Below are positions 40,806 to 50,325 of a stretch of 64,000 bases of DNA, one piece after another. Position numbers and translations under genes: made by a program. Origin of the DNA: Microbacterium karelineae (GTDB taxonomy: Bacteria; Actinomycetota; Actinomycetes; Actinomycetales; Microbacteriaceae). Location of the stretch: positions 62,001-126,000 of the forward strand of contig NZ_WFIX01000190.1 in the NCBI RefSeq assembly GCF_009745985.1, given 5' to 3'. The stretch's first letter is position 1; every line of letters starts with the position of its first letter. The notes under the pieces are model-generated. The model saw only the letters and a program-made list of their open reading frames with translations, made no database searches and had not been told where the DNA came from.

Positions 40806-41669
40806 CTACGCGGTGGGCGGCCCCAGGCGAGCGCGTTCGAGCAGCCATTCCGGCGTGACCGTCGCCGGATCCCACCACGACTCCATCCACCAGGTCACGC
40901 CCGCCGCCTCCGCGGCGCGCGCCTGCTCGGCGGCGACCGCGGGGTCGTCGTCGAGGCGCCCCTGGAAGACGATGTCGAACGGCTGCGCCGCGTCGCCGCG
41001 GTGCTCGGCGACCCAGCGGCTCAGGGCCGCGATGTCGTCGGGGCTCGGCTCGGCGTCCTCCGGTGAGGCACCGCGCACCTGCGGCACGATGCCATCCCAG
41101 CGCAGCGCTCGGTCGAGGCTGCGCCGCGGCGGTCGCGCGGCGTCCCACACTCCCACGGGCCACACGGGGATCCGCCCGTTCACGGGCGCCTGCGGGAACT
41201 GGAAGTCGCCCGTCACGATGCGGTCGCCCTCGTAGGCGAACGTCTCGGTCGACCAGGATCGCTCGAGCCAGCCGAGCACATCGTCGAGCAGCCGCGCACG
41301 GTCGCGCAGCGACTCCGGCTGCTCATGCACCGAGGTGAAGGCCCGATCGATCGGCACGCCGAGACCGACGGGCAGGACGAGCCGCCCACCCGACAGGTGG
41401 TCGACCGTGAGGGCCTGCTGCGCGAGCTCCCACGGGCGGCGGCGCGGCGCCGCGAACACCATCGCCCCCAACGTGATCCGCTCCGTGACGGCCGCGATCG
41501 CGCCGAGGAGCGCGAACGGATCCCATGTCGGTCCCGCGTCGAACTCACCCGCGTCGAGGCTCACCCCATCCCATGTGAAGAATCCGTCCCACCCGTGCGC
41601 CTCGCACTCGCGCGCGAGCCGGACCTGCTGCGCGGGGCTGCCGTAGCTTCCGATGAATCCGTATCTCAT
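40806..41669 (-). CDS. LLM-class flavin/F420-dependent oxidoreductase
   Basis: The protein has 287 residues. MRYGFIGSYGSPAQQVRLA, GWDGFFTWDGV, ITLGAMVFAAPRRRPWELA and GRLVLPVGLGVP are luciferase-like barrel features. ATG 41669 is preceded by TAGCGT seven bases upstream, suggesting a leaderless transcript. Substrate and cofactor preference cannot be read. Confidence 0.78.
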   Translation of the reverse strand: MRYGFIGSYGSPAQQVRLARECEAHGWDGFFTWDGVSLDAGEFDAGPTWDPFALLGAIAAVTERITLGAMVFAAPRRRPWELAQQALTVDHLSGGRLVLPVGLGVPIDRAFTSVHEQPESLRDRARLLDDVLGWLERSWSTETFAYEGDRIVTGDFQFPQAPVNGRIPVWPVGVWDAARPPRRSLDRALRWDGIVPQVRGASPEDAEPSPDDIAALSRWVAEHRGDAAQPFDIVFQGRLDDDPAVAAEQARAAEAAGVTWWMESWWDPATVTPEWLLERARLGPPTA

Positions 41670-41754
41670 GCCGCCGACGCTACGCCGAGCCTCCGACATC
41701 AGGACCGGCGGCGCCTCGAGCGTCGCGCACCTCGAGAGCGCCGGATGATCGCCC

Positions 41755-43143
41755 TCAGGCCGCCGCCTCCGCACGCGCGCGGCGTCCGAACACCCTCGGC
41801 ACCAGGACGACCGCCGCCGCGGCGATCACGCCGGCCAGGGAGAACACGGCGGCGAACGGATCCGCGACCGTCGCCAGAGCGGCGAACAGGCTCCCGGCGA
41901 CCGCCAGCACCATCGCGCTGCCGAACGAGTCGGCGACCGTCAATGCCGAACTGTTGAACCCCTGATTCGCGGGTGTCGACAGTGACAGCGTCAGCATACT
42001 GCTTCTCGGGCTCATCAGCCCCATGCCCGCACCGGCGATGATCCACGTCACGGCGATGACCAGCGCCCCCCACTGGAGAACGGCCGCCGCCAGCACCATC
42101 GCGATGCCGACCAGGACGAACGCCGTGCCGATCCGCAGGGCGGTGATGTTCGGCAGTCGAGCGCCCAGCCGCCCCTGCACGGTCGACGCGATCGACCAAG
42201 CCAGAGCGCCACCTGTCAGAGCCAGACCGGCGACGGTCGGCGTCAGCGCGTACCTGTCCGTGAGCAGCGAGGGCAGGTACACCTGCGTGCCGAAGAAGGC
42301 GCCGGCCACGAGTCCGCGCACGAGGATGACCGATGGCAGGCCCCTGCGCGCGCGCAGCGCGCCCCTCGGCACCAGCGGTCGCACCGCGATCAAAGCGACG
42401 ATCACGGCGATGGCGGCGAGCACCGGCCCGATCCCCGGAATGTCGCCGACCAGGTTCAGAGCGAGCACGGCGAGCGCCGCGAGCATGGACCATCCCAGCC
42501 GTCCGAATGCCCGGGGGACGGACACGTCTCCGCCGGACAGGCCGCGAAGCGCCGGCACCACCATGAGAAGCGCGACGAGAGAGAGCACGACGACGCCGAG
42601 GAACACCCAGTGCCAGCTCCACACGTCGGTGACGACTGCGGCGATGGTCGGTCCGATCAACGACGGCACGACCCACGCCGCGGCGAAGCCGGCGAAGATC
42701 GCCGGATGCCTCTCCTGCGGATACATTCGTGCCACGACGACGTACAGCGCGACCATCATCCCTCCGCCGCCCAGCCCCTGCACGAAGCGCCCCGCGACGA
42801 AGACCTCCATGCTCGGCGCGAGCCCGGCGATGAGCAGGCCCGCCACGAACGCGGCGACCGCCGTGTGCAGCGGCGCCGCGGGTCCGCGGCGATCCGCCCA
42901 GTTCCCCGCGGCCACCATTCCGATGACTCCGGTGGCCAGGGGCCCCGCGAAGGCGAAGGCATAGAGGCGCTGGCCGCCGAGGTCGGCGCTCACCACCGGC
43001 ATCACCGTCGTCACCGCCAGCGACTCGAATGCCCCGAGGAACACGAGCGCGCACGCGCCGATCGTGACCCAGAAGTACATGCCGCTCAGGATTCCCGGTG
43101 CGTCGGTCGCGGCGGTCCGCACCACTCCTGTTTCCGATGTCAT
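41755..43143 (-). CDS. MFS efflux transporter under SoxR control
   Basis: The protein has 462 residues and about 12-14 spans. AGNWADRRG is the MFS loop 2-3 motif, and FVQGLGGGGMMVALYVVVAR corresponds to span 4-5 of drug:H+ antiporters. It is divergent from soxR, and a perfect SoxR box lies in its promoter, so it most likely exports redox-active compounds such as phenazine- or quinone-like molecules, as SoxR targets in non-enteric bacteria do. Confidence 0.85.
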   Translation of the reverse strand: MTSETGVVRTAATDAPGILSGMYFWVTIGACALVFLGAFESLAVTTVMPVVSADLGGQRLYAFAFAGPLATGVIGMVAAGNWADRRGPAAPLHTAVAAFVAGLLIAGLAPSMEVFVAGRFVQGLGGGGMMVALYVVVARMYPQERHPAIFAGFAAAWVVPSLIGPTIAAVVTDVWSWHWVFLGVVVLSLVALLMVVPALRGLSGGDVSVPRAFGRLGWSMLAALAVLALNLVGDIPGIGPVLAAIAVIVALIAVRPLVPRGALRARRGLPSVILVRGLVAGAFFGTQVYLPSLLTDRYALTPTVAGLALTGGALAWSIASTVQGRLGARLPNITALRIGTAFVLVGIAMVLAAAVLQWGALVIAVTWIIAGAGMGLMSPRSSMLTLSLSTPANQGFNSSALTVADSFGSAMVLAVAGSLFAALATVADPFAAVFSLAGVIAAAAVVLVPRVFGRRARAEAAA

Positions 43144-43150
43144 ACGGATG

Positions 43151-43181
43151 ACGCTAGAACCTCAACTATGGTTGAGGTCAA
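43151..43181 (-). promoter_or_regulatory. SoxR-activated promoter
   Basis: On the minus strand TTGACC (-35, 43176-43181) and TAGCGT (-10, 43151-43156) are separated by 19 bases, the over-long spacer typical of MerR/SoxR-activated promoters. The spacer region holds the perfect dyad CCTCAAC-TATG-GTTGAGG (43160-43177), close to the known SoxR box. The -10 ends seven bases before the MFS start codon, implying a leaderless mRNA. Confidence 0.9.
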
Positions 43182-43207
43182 GCCGACGATGCGCCGAGGA
43201 GCAGAAC

Positions 43208-43681
43208 ATGCCACAGCTGGGTGGGGACAAGCACCGACAGCTCACGATCGGAGAGCTCTCCAGCCGAAGCGGCGTCGCGTCATCGGCGCTGCACTTCTAC
43301 GAGCGCAACGGGCTGATCCGCGCGGACCGCACCGACGGCAATCAGCGACGATACGGCAGAGACACTCTGCGCCGCGTCGCCTTCATCCGGGTGTCGCAGC
43401 GGGTCGGCATCCCCCTGAAGGACATCCGCACCGCGCTCGAATCGCTGCCGGAGGGGCGCACGCCGACCAAGAAGGACTGGGCGCGCCTCTCGCAGCGCTG
43501 GCGCGACGATCTCGACGCGCGCATCAGGCAGCTCGAGCATCTTCGCGGGGACCTCGACGGATGCACCGGGTGCGGATGTCTGAGCCTGACCGCCTGCGCG
43601 CTGCAGAATCCCGCCGACGTGCTGGGAAGCACGGGCGCTGGTCCGATCCGCTGGCTCGATGAGGGTGCGGCGACCGAGTGA
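43208..43681 (+). CDS. soxR: redox-sensitive MerR-family activator SoxR
   Basis: The protein has 157 residues. The MerR helix-turn-helix (LTIGELSSRSGVASSALHFY, then RNQRRY-like GNQRRYGRDTLRRV) is followed by the dimer helix and the [2Fe-2S] motif with C119, C122, C124 and C130 (CTGCGCLSLTAC). Oxidation of this cluster switches the promoter on. The start ATG 43208 lies just downstream of the divergent SoxR box, so it may also regulate itself. Confidence 0.93.
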   Translation: MPQLGGDKHRQLTIGELSSRSGVASSALHFYERNGLIRADRTDGNQRRYGRDTLRRVAFIRVSQRVGIPLKDIRTALESLPEGRTPTKKDWARLSQRWRDDLDARIRQLEHLRGDLDGCTGCGCLSLTACALQNPADVLGSTGAGPIRWLDEGAATE

Positions 43682-43708
43682 TCCTGGCGCCGTTCGGGCC
43701 CGACTCGT

Positions 43709-46081
43709 TCACACCGCAGCGAGATCCGTCCACGTCTGCACGACGGTGTCGGGGTTGAGGGACATCGATTCGATCCCCTGGTCGAGGAGCCACCTCGCGA
43801 GGTCGGGGTGATCGGACGGCCCCTGGCCGCAGATGCCGACGTACTTCCCGTTCCGTCGGCACGCCTCGATCGCCATCGACAGCAGCGCCAGGACGGCGGG
43901 ATCGCGCTCGTCGAATGTCTCCGCCACGAGGCTCGAGTCTCGGTCGAGGCCGAGTGCGAGCTGGGTCATGTCGTTCGAGCCGATCGAGAAGCCGTCGAAG
44001 TGCTCGAGGAAGCGGTCGGCGAGGAGCGCGTTCGACGGCAGCTCGCACATCATGATCAGCCGCAGGCCGTTCTCGCCGCGCCGCAGCCCGTTGTCGGCGA
44101 GGAGCCGTTCGACGCCGGCGGCCTCGCCGAGCGTGCGCACGAAGGGCACCATGATCTCCACGTTCGTCAGCCCGATGTCGTCCCTGACGCGCCGGATCGC
44201 CTCGCACTCCATCTCGAAGCAGGCGCGGAAATCCTCGGAGAGGTAGCGCGACGCCCCGCGGTAGCCGAGCATCGGATTCTCCTCCTCCGGCTCGAAGATC
44301 GGCCCCGCGAGGAGGTTCGCGTACTCGTTCGACTTGAAGTCGGACAGGCGGACGATGACCGGCTCGGGAGCGAAGGCGGCCGCGATCGTCGCGACGCCCT
44401 CCGCGACGCGCGAGACGAAGTACTCGCGCGCCGACGGGTACGCCGCGACGCGCTCGCGCACGGCCTCGCGCAGTTCGTCCGTGAGCTTCTCCGGCTCGAG
44501 CAGCGCCCGCGGGTGCACGCCGACCTGGCGATTGATGATGAACTCGAGCCGCGCGAGCCCGACGCCGCGGTTCGGCAGCTTCGCGAACGAGAACGCCTGC
44601 TCGGGCGTGCCGACGTTCATCATGATCTTGACGGGGAGCTCCGGGAGGGAGTCGAGCCGCGTCTCCTCCTCCTCGAACGGCAGGATCCCGTCGTAGACGT
44701 ATCCGTCGTCGCCCTCGGCACACGAGACCGTCACGCCCTGGCCGTCCGCGAGGACCCGCGTCGCGGATCCTGTCCCGACGACCGCCGGGATGCCGAGCTC
44801 ACGGGCGATGATCGCCGCGTGGCACGTGCGTCCGCCGCGGTTCGTCACGATCGCCGACGCGCGCTTCATGATCGGCTCCCAGTCGGGGTCGGTCATGTCG
44901 GTCACGAGCACGTCGCCGGGCGTGAAGTCATGCATCTGGTCGAGCGAGCTCAGCAGGCGCGCGGGGCCCGCGCCGATGCGCTGGCCGATCGCGCGGCCCT
45001 CGGCGACGACGGGGCCGCGCTCCGTCAGGGCGAAGCGGCTCATGCTCGCGGATGTGTCGCGGGAGACGACGGTCTCGGGCCGCGCCTGCAGGATGTACAG
45101 CTTCCCGTCGGCGCCGTCCCTGCCCCACTCGATGTCCATCGGGCGCCCGTAGTGATCCTCGATCGCGAGCGCGATGCGGCCGAGCTCCTCGACGTCGTCA
45201 TCGCTCAGCGAAAGGAGCACGCGCTCGGCGGGCTCGACGTCGGCGAAGACCGTGCTGCCGCCGACCTCCCTGCTGTCGGTGTAGCGCATCGCCACCGCCT
45301 TCTCGCCGACGGATCGCCGGAGGATCGCGGGCCGGCCCGCGCGCAGGGCGGGCTTGTAGACGAGGAACTCGTCGGGATTGACGGCGCCCTGGACGACCGC
45401 CTCCCCCAGTCCGTACGAACTGGTGAGGAACACCGCCTGGTCGAACCCCGATTCGGTGTCGACCGTGAACATGACGCCGGACGCCCCGATGTCGGAGCGG
45501 ACCATGCGCTGGATGCCAGCGGACAACGCGACCTCGGCGTGTGTGAAGCCGTGGTGAACGCGGTAGGCGATCGCCCGGTCGTTGTACAGCGAGGCGAAGA
45601 CGCGCTTGATCGCGATGAGGATGTTCTCGATGCCGCCGATGTTGAGGTAGGTCTCCTGCTGGCCGGCGAAGGACGCATCGGGGAGGTCCTCGGCGGTGGC
45701 GCTCGAGCGCACGGCCCACGTCACGGCGGTCGGATCCGGATCCTCGGCGACGAGCGTCGCGTACGCGCCACGGATGTCGCGCTCGAGATCCTCCGGGAAC
45801 GGCTGCTCCTCGATCTGGGCGCGCACGGCGGATCCGGCGCGCGTGAGCTCGCCGATGTCGTCGACGTCCAGCCCGTCCATGATCGCGCGGATCCTGTCGC
45901 CGAGGCCGCTCGCCTCGAGGAAGCGGGTGAACGCCGCGGAGGTCGTGGCGAATCCCCGGGGGACCCGCACCCCCGCCGTCGCGAGGCCGGACACCATCTC
46001 GCCGAGGGAGGCGTTCTTGCCGCCGACCTGGGCGACGTCGCCCATGCCGATCTCCTCGAACCACAGGATGCTGCTGCTCAT
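43709..46081 (-). CDS. ppsA: phosphoenolpyruvate synthase
   Basis: The protein has 790 residues. An N-terminal ATP-grasp domain ([30 protein letters not shown]), a central swivelling domain with the phospho-acceptor histidine in [14 protein letters not shown], and a C-terminal PEP barrel with [10 protein letters not shown] and [10 protein letters not shown] are all present. It makes PEP from pyruvate and ATP for gluconeogenesis. The Thr two residues before the His is the regulatory phosphorylation site. It overlaps its regulator gene by 4 bases. Confidence 0.95.
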   Translation of the reverse strand: MSSSILWFEEIGMGDVAQVGGKNASLGEMVSGLATAGVRVPRGFATTSAAFTRFLEASGLGDRIRAIMDGLDVDDIGELTRAGSAVRAQIEEQPFPEDLERDIRGAYATLVAEDPDPTAVTWAVRSSATAEDLPDASFAGQQETYLNIGGIENILIAIKRVFASLYNDRAIAYRVHHGFTHAEVALSAGIQRMVRSDIGASGVMFTVDTESGFDQAVFLTSSYGLGEAVVQGAVNPDEFLVYKPALRAGRPAILRRSVGEKAVAMRYTDSREVGGSTVFADVEPAERVLLSLSDDDVEELGRIALAIEDHYGRPMDIEWGRDGADGKLYILQARPETVVSRDTSASMSRFALTERGPVVAEGRAIGQRIGAGPARLLSSLDQMHDFTPGDVLVTDMTDPDWEPIMKRASAIVTNRGGRTCHAAIIARELGIPAVVGTGSATRVLADGQGVTVSCAEGDDGYVYDGILPFEEEETRLDSLPELPVKIMMNVGTPEQAFSFAKLPNRGVGLARLEFIINRQVGVHPRALLEPEKLTDELREAVRERVAAYPSAREYFVSRVAEGVATIAAAFAPEPVIVRLSDFKSNEYANLLAGPIFEPEEENPMLGYRGASRYLSEDFRACFEMECEAIRRVRDDIGLTNVEIMVPFVRTLGEAAGVERLLADNGLRRGENGLRLIMMCELPSNALLADRFLEHFDGFSIGSNDMTQLALGLDRDSSLVAETFDERDPAVLALLSMAIEACRRNGKYVGICGQGPSDHPDLARWLLDQGIESMSLNPDTVVQTWTDLAAV

Positions 46082-46944
46082 CGTGTTCCTTTCGCAGAAG
46101 GGCTGGTCCGCGCCCGCAGGGTCTGCAGGATCACGGCGGACATCTCCTCGACGCTCTTGGTGGAGGAGTTGAGGAACGGCACGCCGCTCCTCCGGTAGAG
46201 GTCCTCGGCACGGCGCAGCTCGAGCGTGCACTGGGCGAGGCTCGCGTACCGCGAGTGCGGGCGGCGCTCGTGGCGCACCTGGCTGAGACGGAGCGGCGTC
46301 GTGGTGATGCCGAAGCAGCGATCGGCCATGCCGGCGACGGTGCGCGGAAGCTCGTCGAACGGGAAGTCGTCGTCGGTCAAGGGGTAGTTGGCGACGAGGA
46401 GTCCGTGCTGCAGCGCCAGATACATCGTCGTCGGCGTCTTCCCGCAGCGCGACGGCGCGATGATGATGACGTCGGCGAGCTCGAGGGACCGGGTGCTCTG
46501 GCCGTCGTCGTGCTCGATCGCGTACTCGACGGCCTTCATCCGCGCGAAGTAGCGGTCCAGGTCGCCCAGCTCGTGGAACTGACCGGACCGCTCGCTCGCG
46601 GCGGTGCCGAGCGTGCGCTCGAGGTCGGCGAGATGCCCGGCGAGCAGGTCCAGCACGATCGCCGGGGCCTCCGCCAGAGCGTCCCGGACCGCGGGGGACT
46701 TCACCGTCGTGAACACGATCGGGGTCGGCCCCTCGTCGCCGGCGAGTCGCAGCTCTGCGATCAGGGATCGCGCCTTCTCGACGGAGTCGACGAACGGCAC
46801 GGTGCGCCGCTCGAACGCGACGTCGGGGAAGTTCGCGAGGAGCGCGCTGCCGAGCGTCTCGGCCGTGATGCCCGTGCTGTCGGAGACGAAGTACACGCGG
46901 TGCACGTCCGGGACGGCGGGAATCGGGGTCGAGTCGCGCGGCAT
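46078..46944 (-). CDS. ppsR: PEP synthase regulatory protein (kinase/pyrophosphorylase, DUF299)
   Basis: The protein has 288 residues. [19 protein letters not shown] at the N-terminus and [17 protein letters not shown] (nucleotide-binding loop) define the bifunctional ADP-dependent kinase/Pi-dependent pyrophosphorylase family. It inactivates PEP synthase by phosphorylating the threonine beside its catalytic histidine, and reverses this. ATGA overlap with ppsA confirms the partnership. Confidence 0.93.
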   Translation of the reverse strand: MPRDSTPIPAVPDVHRVYFVSDSTGITAETLGSALLANFPDVAFERRTVPFVDSVEKARSLIAELRLAGDEGPTPIVFTTVKSPAVRDALAEAPAIVLDLLAGHLADLERTLGTAASERSGQFHELGDLDRYFARMKAVEYAIEHDDGQSTRSLELADVIIIAPSRCGKTPTTMYLALQHGLLVANYPLTDDDFPFDELPRTVAGMADRCFGITTTPLRLSQVRHERRPHSRYASLAQCTLELRRAEDLYRRSGVPFLNSSTKSVEEMSAVILQTLRARTSPSAKGTR

Positions 46945-47122
46945 CGAGGCTCCATCGGATCGGGGGTTTCTGCCACCCTGCCCGAAGGAAGCGGGATTCC
47001 GAGCCGCGGTTCAGCCGCAATAACTGCGGATCTTGACGATTCGATCAAGCCGACAACGCCGTGCGCGTGGCGCGGGGCCGGCGCGGATCCGATCTCAGGC
47101 ATCCGGAGGAGCTCCGAGATGA

Positions 47123-47182
47123 GGCGAAATCGCCGAGGCGCGGCGAAATCGGCCGCAGGACGAGATTCTCGGCGATCTCGCC
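47123..47182. terminator. large inverted repeat downstream of hemL
   Basis: Arms of 15 bases (47123-47137 and 47168-47182) pair with one mismatch around a loop that itself can fold (GCGGC/GGCCGC). It lies just beyond the hemL stop on the minus strand in the 255-base gap to ppsR, which otherwise shows nothing recognisable. It probably terminates hemL transcription. Confidence 0.5.
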
Positions 47183-47199
47183 TGCGGTCGGAGCCGTCG

Positions 47200-48519
47200 C
47201 TACGCCGTCGCGGCCGCCGCAGCCCTCGCCGCCGCGGGGAGCGCGTCGGCGATGCGCCCGAGCGCCGCGGCGTCGTGCGCCGTCATGACGAACCACGCCT
47301 CGTACACGCTCGGCGGCAGGTGCACGCCGCCGTCGAGCATCGCGTGGAAGAACGGGCCGTAGCGGAACGCGTCCTGCGTCTTCGCGGTCGCGTAGTCCCC
47401 CGGCTTGGAGTCCAGGAACGCGAAGCCGAACAGCGTGCCGACGCGCGAGATCGCGTGGGCGACGCCCTCCGCGGCGAGCGCGCCCGTGAGATCCGCGATC
47501 ACGCGATCGGCGGTGGCGTTCAGCTGCGCGTACACCTCGGGCGTCGCGCGCTCGAGCGTGGCGATGCCGGCCGCGACCGAGAGCGGGTTCCCCGAGAGGG
47601 TGCCCGCCTGGTACACGGGCCCCGTCGGGGCGAGGTGCTCCATGACGTCCCCCCTGCCGCCGAGCGCCGCGAGCGGCATGCCGCCGCCGACGACCTTGCC
47701 GAAGGTGAGGATGTCGGGCTCGTAGGCGTGCCCCGCCTCGACCTGGCGACCCCACTCGCCCGCGGGGTGCACGCGGAAGCCGGTGAGCACCTCGTCGACG
47801 ATGAGAAGGGATCCGGCGCCGTGCGCGATGTCGGCGAGCGCCGCGTTGAAGCCGGCAGGCGGCTCGACGACGCCCATGTTCGCGGGGGCGGCCTCCACGA
47901 TGATCGCGGCGATGCGGTCGCCGTGGGCGGCGAACACCTCGCGCACGGCGTCGAGGTCGCCGTAGGGGACGACGAGGGTCTCGGCGGCGACGCCCGCGGG
48001 CACGCCCGCCGTCCCGGGCAGCGCGAGGGTCGCGACGCCGGATCCGGCCGCGGCCAGCAGGCCGTCGGAGTGGCCGTGGTAGTTGCCGTCGAACTTCACG
48101 AGCAGGTCGCGGCCCGTGACGCCGCGCGCGAGCCGGATCGCGGTCATGGTCGCCTCGGTGCCCGTCGACACGAGGCGCACCTCCTCGACGGGGCTCAGCC
48201 CGCCCGCCTGCACGCGCTCGGCGATCAGCGACGCGAGCCGCACCTCGCCCTCCGTCGGGGCGCCGAAGGACAGGCCCTTCGCGGCCGCCTCCTGCACGGC
48301 GGCGACGACGTCCGGATGCGCGTGGCCGAGCAGCGCGGGCCCCCATGTCGCGACGAGGTCGACGTACTCGCGCCCCTCGGCGTCGGTGACGTACGCCCCG
48401 CGCGCGCTCTGCAGGAACCGCGGCGTCCCGCCGACGGATCCGTATGCCCGGACGGGCGAGTTCACGCCTCCGGGGATGACGCTGCGGGCGCTGGCGAAGA
48501 GCTCGTCGTTCCGGTCCAT
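47200..48519 (-). CDS. hemL: glutamate-1-semialdehyde 2,1-aminomutase
   Basis: The protein has 439 residues and is a PLP class III aminotransferase-fold enzyme of C5 haem synthesis. [17 protein letters not shown] at the N-terminus, [38 protein letters not shown], and [15 protein letters not shown] with the PLP lysine are diagnostic. It produces 5-aminolevulinate. GGAGG lies near the ATG. No other hem gene is in the window. Confidence 0.95.
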   Translation of the reverse strand: MDRNDELFASARSVIPGGVNSPVRAYGSVGGTPRFLQSARGAYVTDAEGREYVDLVATWGPALLGHAHPDVVAAVQEAAAKGLSFGAPTEGEVRLASLIAERVQAGGLSPVEEVRLVSTGTEATMTAIRLARGVTGRDLLVKFDGNYHGHSDGLLAAAGSGVATLALPGTAGVPAGVAAETLVVPYGDLDAVREVFAAHGDRIAAIIVEAAPANMGVVEPPAGFNAALADIAHGAGSLLIVDEVLTGFRVHPAGEWGRQVEAGHAYEPDILTFGKVVGGGMPLAALGGRGDVMEHLAPTGPVYQAGTLSGNPLSVAAGIATLERATPEVYAQLNATADRVIADLTGALAAEGVAHAISRVGTLFGFAFLDSKPGDYATAKTQDAFRYGPFFHAMLDGGVHLPPSVYEAWFVMTAHDAAALGRIADALPAAARAAAAATA

Positions 48520-48555
48520 GCCTCCATTGTCTCGCGGCGCGACTGGGCCTCGTCC

Positions 48556-50274
48556 TCAGTACAGCCCGACGGTGTTCCCGTCGTCGTCGATGTCGATCTG
48601 CTCGGCGGCGGGGGTCGAGCCGAGGCCCGGCATCGTCTGCATCGTGCCGCAGATCAGGTAGACGAAGCCGGCGCCTGCAGAGAGGCGCACCTCGCGCACG
48701 GGCAGGCGCCAGCCCGTCGGCGCGCCGCGGCGGGTGGGATCCGCCGACAGCGACAGGTGCGTCTTGGCGACGCAGACCGGCAGGTGCCCGAAGCCCTGCT
48801 CCTCGAATGCCGCGAGGTCCTTCGCCGCCTGCGGGCTGATGTCGACGCCGTCCGCGCCGTACACCTCGGTCGCGATCGCCTCGACCTTCGCGGCGAGCGA
48901 GATGTTGTCGGGATAGAGGAAGCCGAACTCGTTCCGCTCCTCGGTCGCCTCCTCGACGAGGTGCGCGAGCTCGGCCGCGCCGGATCCGCCGTCGGCGACG
49001 TGCGTCGAGACTGCCGCCTTCGCACCCTCCTCGCGGGCGACCTCGAGGATCGCTTCGTGCTCGCTCGCGAAGTCGGATTCGAAGGCGTTGATCGCGACGA
49101 CGACGGGCACGCCGTGGCGGCGGACGATGCCGATGTGGCGGCGCAGATTGTCGGCGCCCACCTGCACATCGTCGGGGCTCTCGGCGAGCATCTCGTCGGG
49201 GAGCGGGCGCCCGGCGACGACGCGGTGCCGCCCCGAGTGCGCCTTGAGCGCGCGCACCGTCGTGACGATGACCGCCGCGTCGGGCGTCATCCCCGATACG
49301 CGGCACTTGATGTTGAAGAACCGCTCGGCGCCCATGTCCGACGCGAAGCCCGCCTCGGTCACGAGGAACTCGCCGCACCTGCTGCCGATGAGATCGGCGA
49401 CGACCGACGAGTTGCCCGTCGCGATGTTGCCGAACGGGCCGCAGTGCACGAGCGCGGGCGTGTGCTCGATCGTCTGCAGGAGGTTCGGGCGCAGCGCCTG
49501 CTTGAGCAGCACCGTCATCGCGCCCGCGCCGCGGATGTCCTCCGCCGTGACGGGATCCCCGTCGCGCGTCCAGCCGACGACGATCCGCCCCATGCGCTCT
49601 CGCAGATCGGCGAGCGACGTGGAGAGCGACAGCGCCGCCATCACCTCGGACGCCGCCGTGATGTCGAAGCCCGTCTCGCGCACGGGCCCGTTCGCGGATC
49701 CGCCGAGCCCCGTCACGACCGATCGGAGCGAGCGATCGTCGATGTCGACGACGCGACGCCACGTCGTGCGCGCCGGATCCAGGCCGGACGGCGCCCCGCG
49801 CATCAGGTGATTGTCGACCTGTGCGGCGAGCTGGTTGTGGGCGGCGCTGACGGCGTGGATGTCGCCCGTGAGGTGCAGGTTGAGCCGCTCCATCGGCACC
49901 ACCTGGCTCTGTCCCGCCCCGGCCCCGCCGCCCTTGATGCCGAGCGTCGGCCCGAGCGACGGCTGCCGCAGCGCGATGACGGCGCGGCGGCCGATGTGCT
50001 GCAGGCCCTGCCCGAGGCCGACGGTCGTCGTCGTCTTCCCCTCGCCGAGCGGCGTCGGGGTGACGGCCGTGACGAGCACGTACTTGGCGCGCGGTCGGTC
50101 GGCGAGCGCGTCGATCGCCGCGAGATCCACCTTCGCCACGCCGGATCCGTATGGTTCGAGGAACTCGCCCGGCAGGCCCATCCCCGCCGCGATATCGGCG
50201 ATCGGGCGCAGCTCGGCGCGCGCCGCGATCCCCAGGCTGTCCACCCGGCGACGGGTGCGGTGGTCGTCACTCAC
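48556..50274 (-). CDS. fhs: formate-tetrahydrofolate ligase
   Basis: The protein has 572 residues. The ATP-binding loop TPLGEGKTTTTVGLGQ near residue 75 and family segments GGAGAGQSQVVPME, ASEVMAAL, GNIATGNSSVVAD and GFGHLPVCVAKTHLSLSADP are present. It forms 10-formyl-THF from formate. The GTG start follows GAGGAGGAGCG. It lies 51 bases after the DmdA-like demethylase on the same strand, which links it to methyl-group oxidation. Confidence 0.95.
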   Translation of the reverse strand: MSDDHRTRRRVDSLGIAARAELRPIADIAAGMGLPGEFLEPYGSGVAKVDLAAIDALADRPRAKYVLVTAVTPTPLGEGKTTTTVGLGQGLQHIGRRAVIALRQPSLGPTLGIKGGGAGAGQSQVVPMERLNLHLTGDIHAVSAAHNQLAAQVDNHLMRGAPSGLDPARTTWRRVVDIDDRSLRSVVTGLGGSANGPVRETGFDITAASEVMAALSLSTSLADLRERMGRIVVGWTRDGDPVTAEDIRGAGAMTVLLKQALRPNLLQTIEHTPALVHCGPFGNIATGNSSVVADLIGSRCGEFLVTEAGFASDMGAERFFNIKCRVSGMTPDAAVIVTTVRALKAHSGRHRVVAGRPLPDEMLAESPDDVQVGADNLRRHIGIVRRHGVPVVVAINAFESDFASEHEAILEVAREEGAKAAVSTHVADGGSGAAELAHLVEEATEERNEFGFLYPDNISLAAKVEAIATEVYGADGVDISPQAAKDLAAFEEQGFGHLPVCVAKTHLSLSADPTRRGAPTGWRLPVREVRLSAGAGFVYLICGTMQTMPGLGSTPAAEQIDIDDDGNTVGLY

Positions 50275-50325
50275 GTGCGCTCCTCCTCGAGTCGGTCACG
50301 GTCCCGCTCCCCGCCGTCGGGCGCA

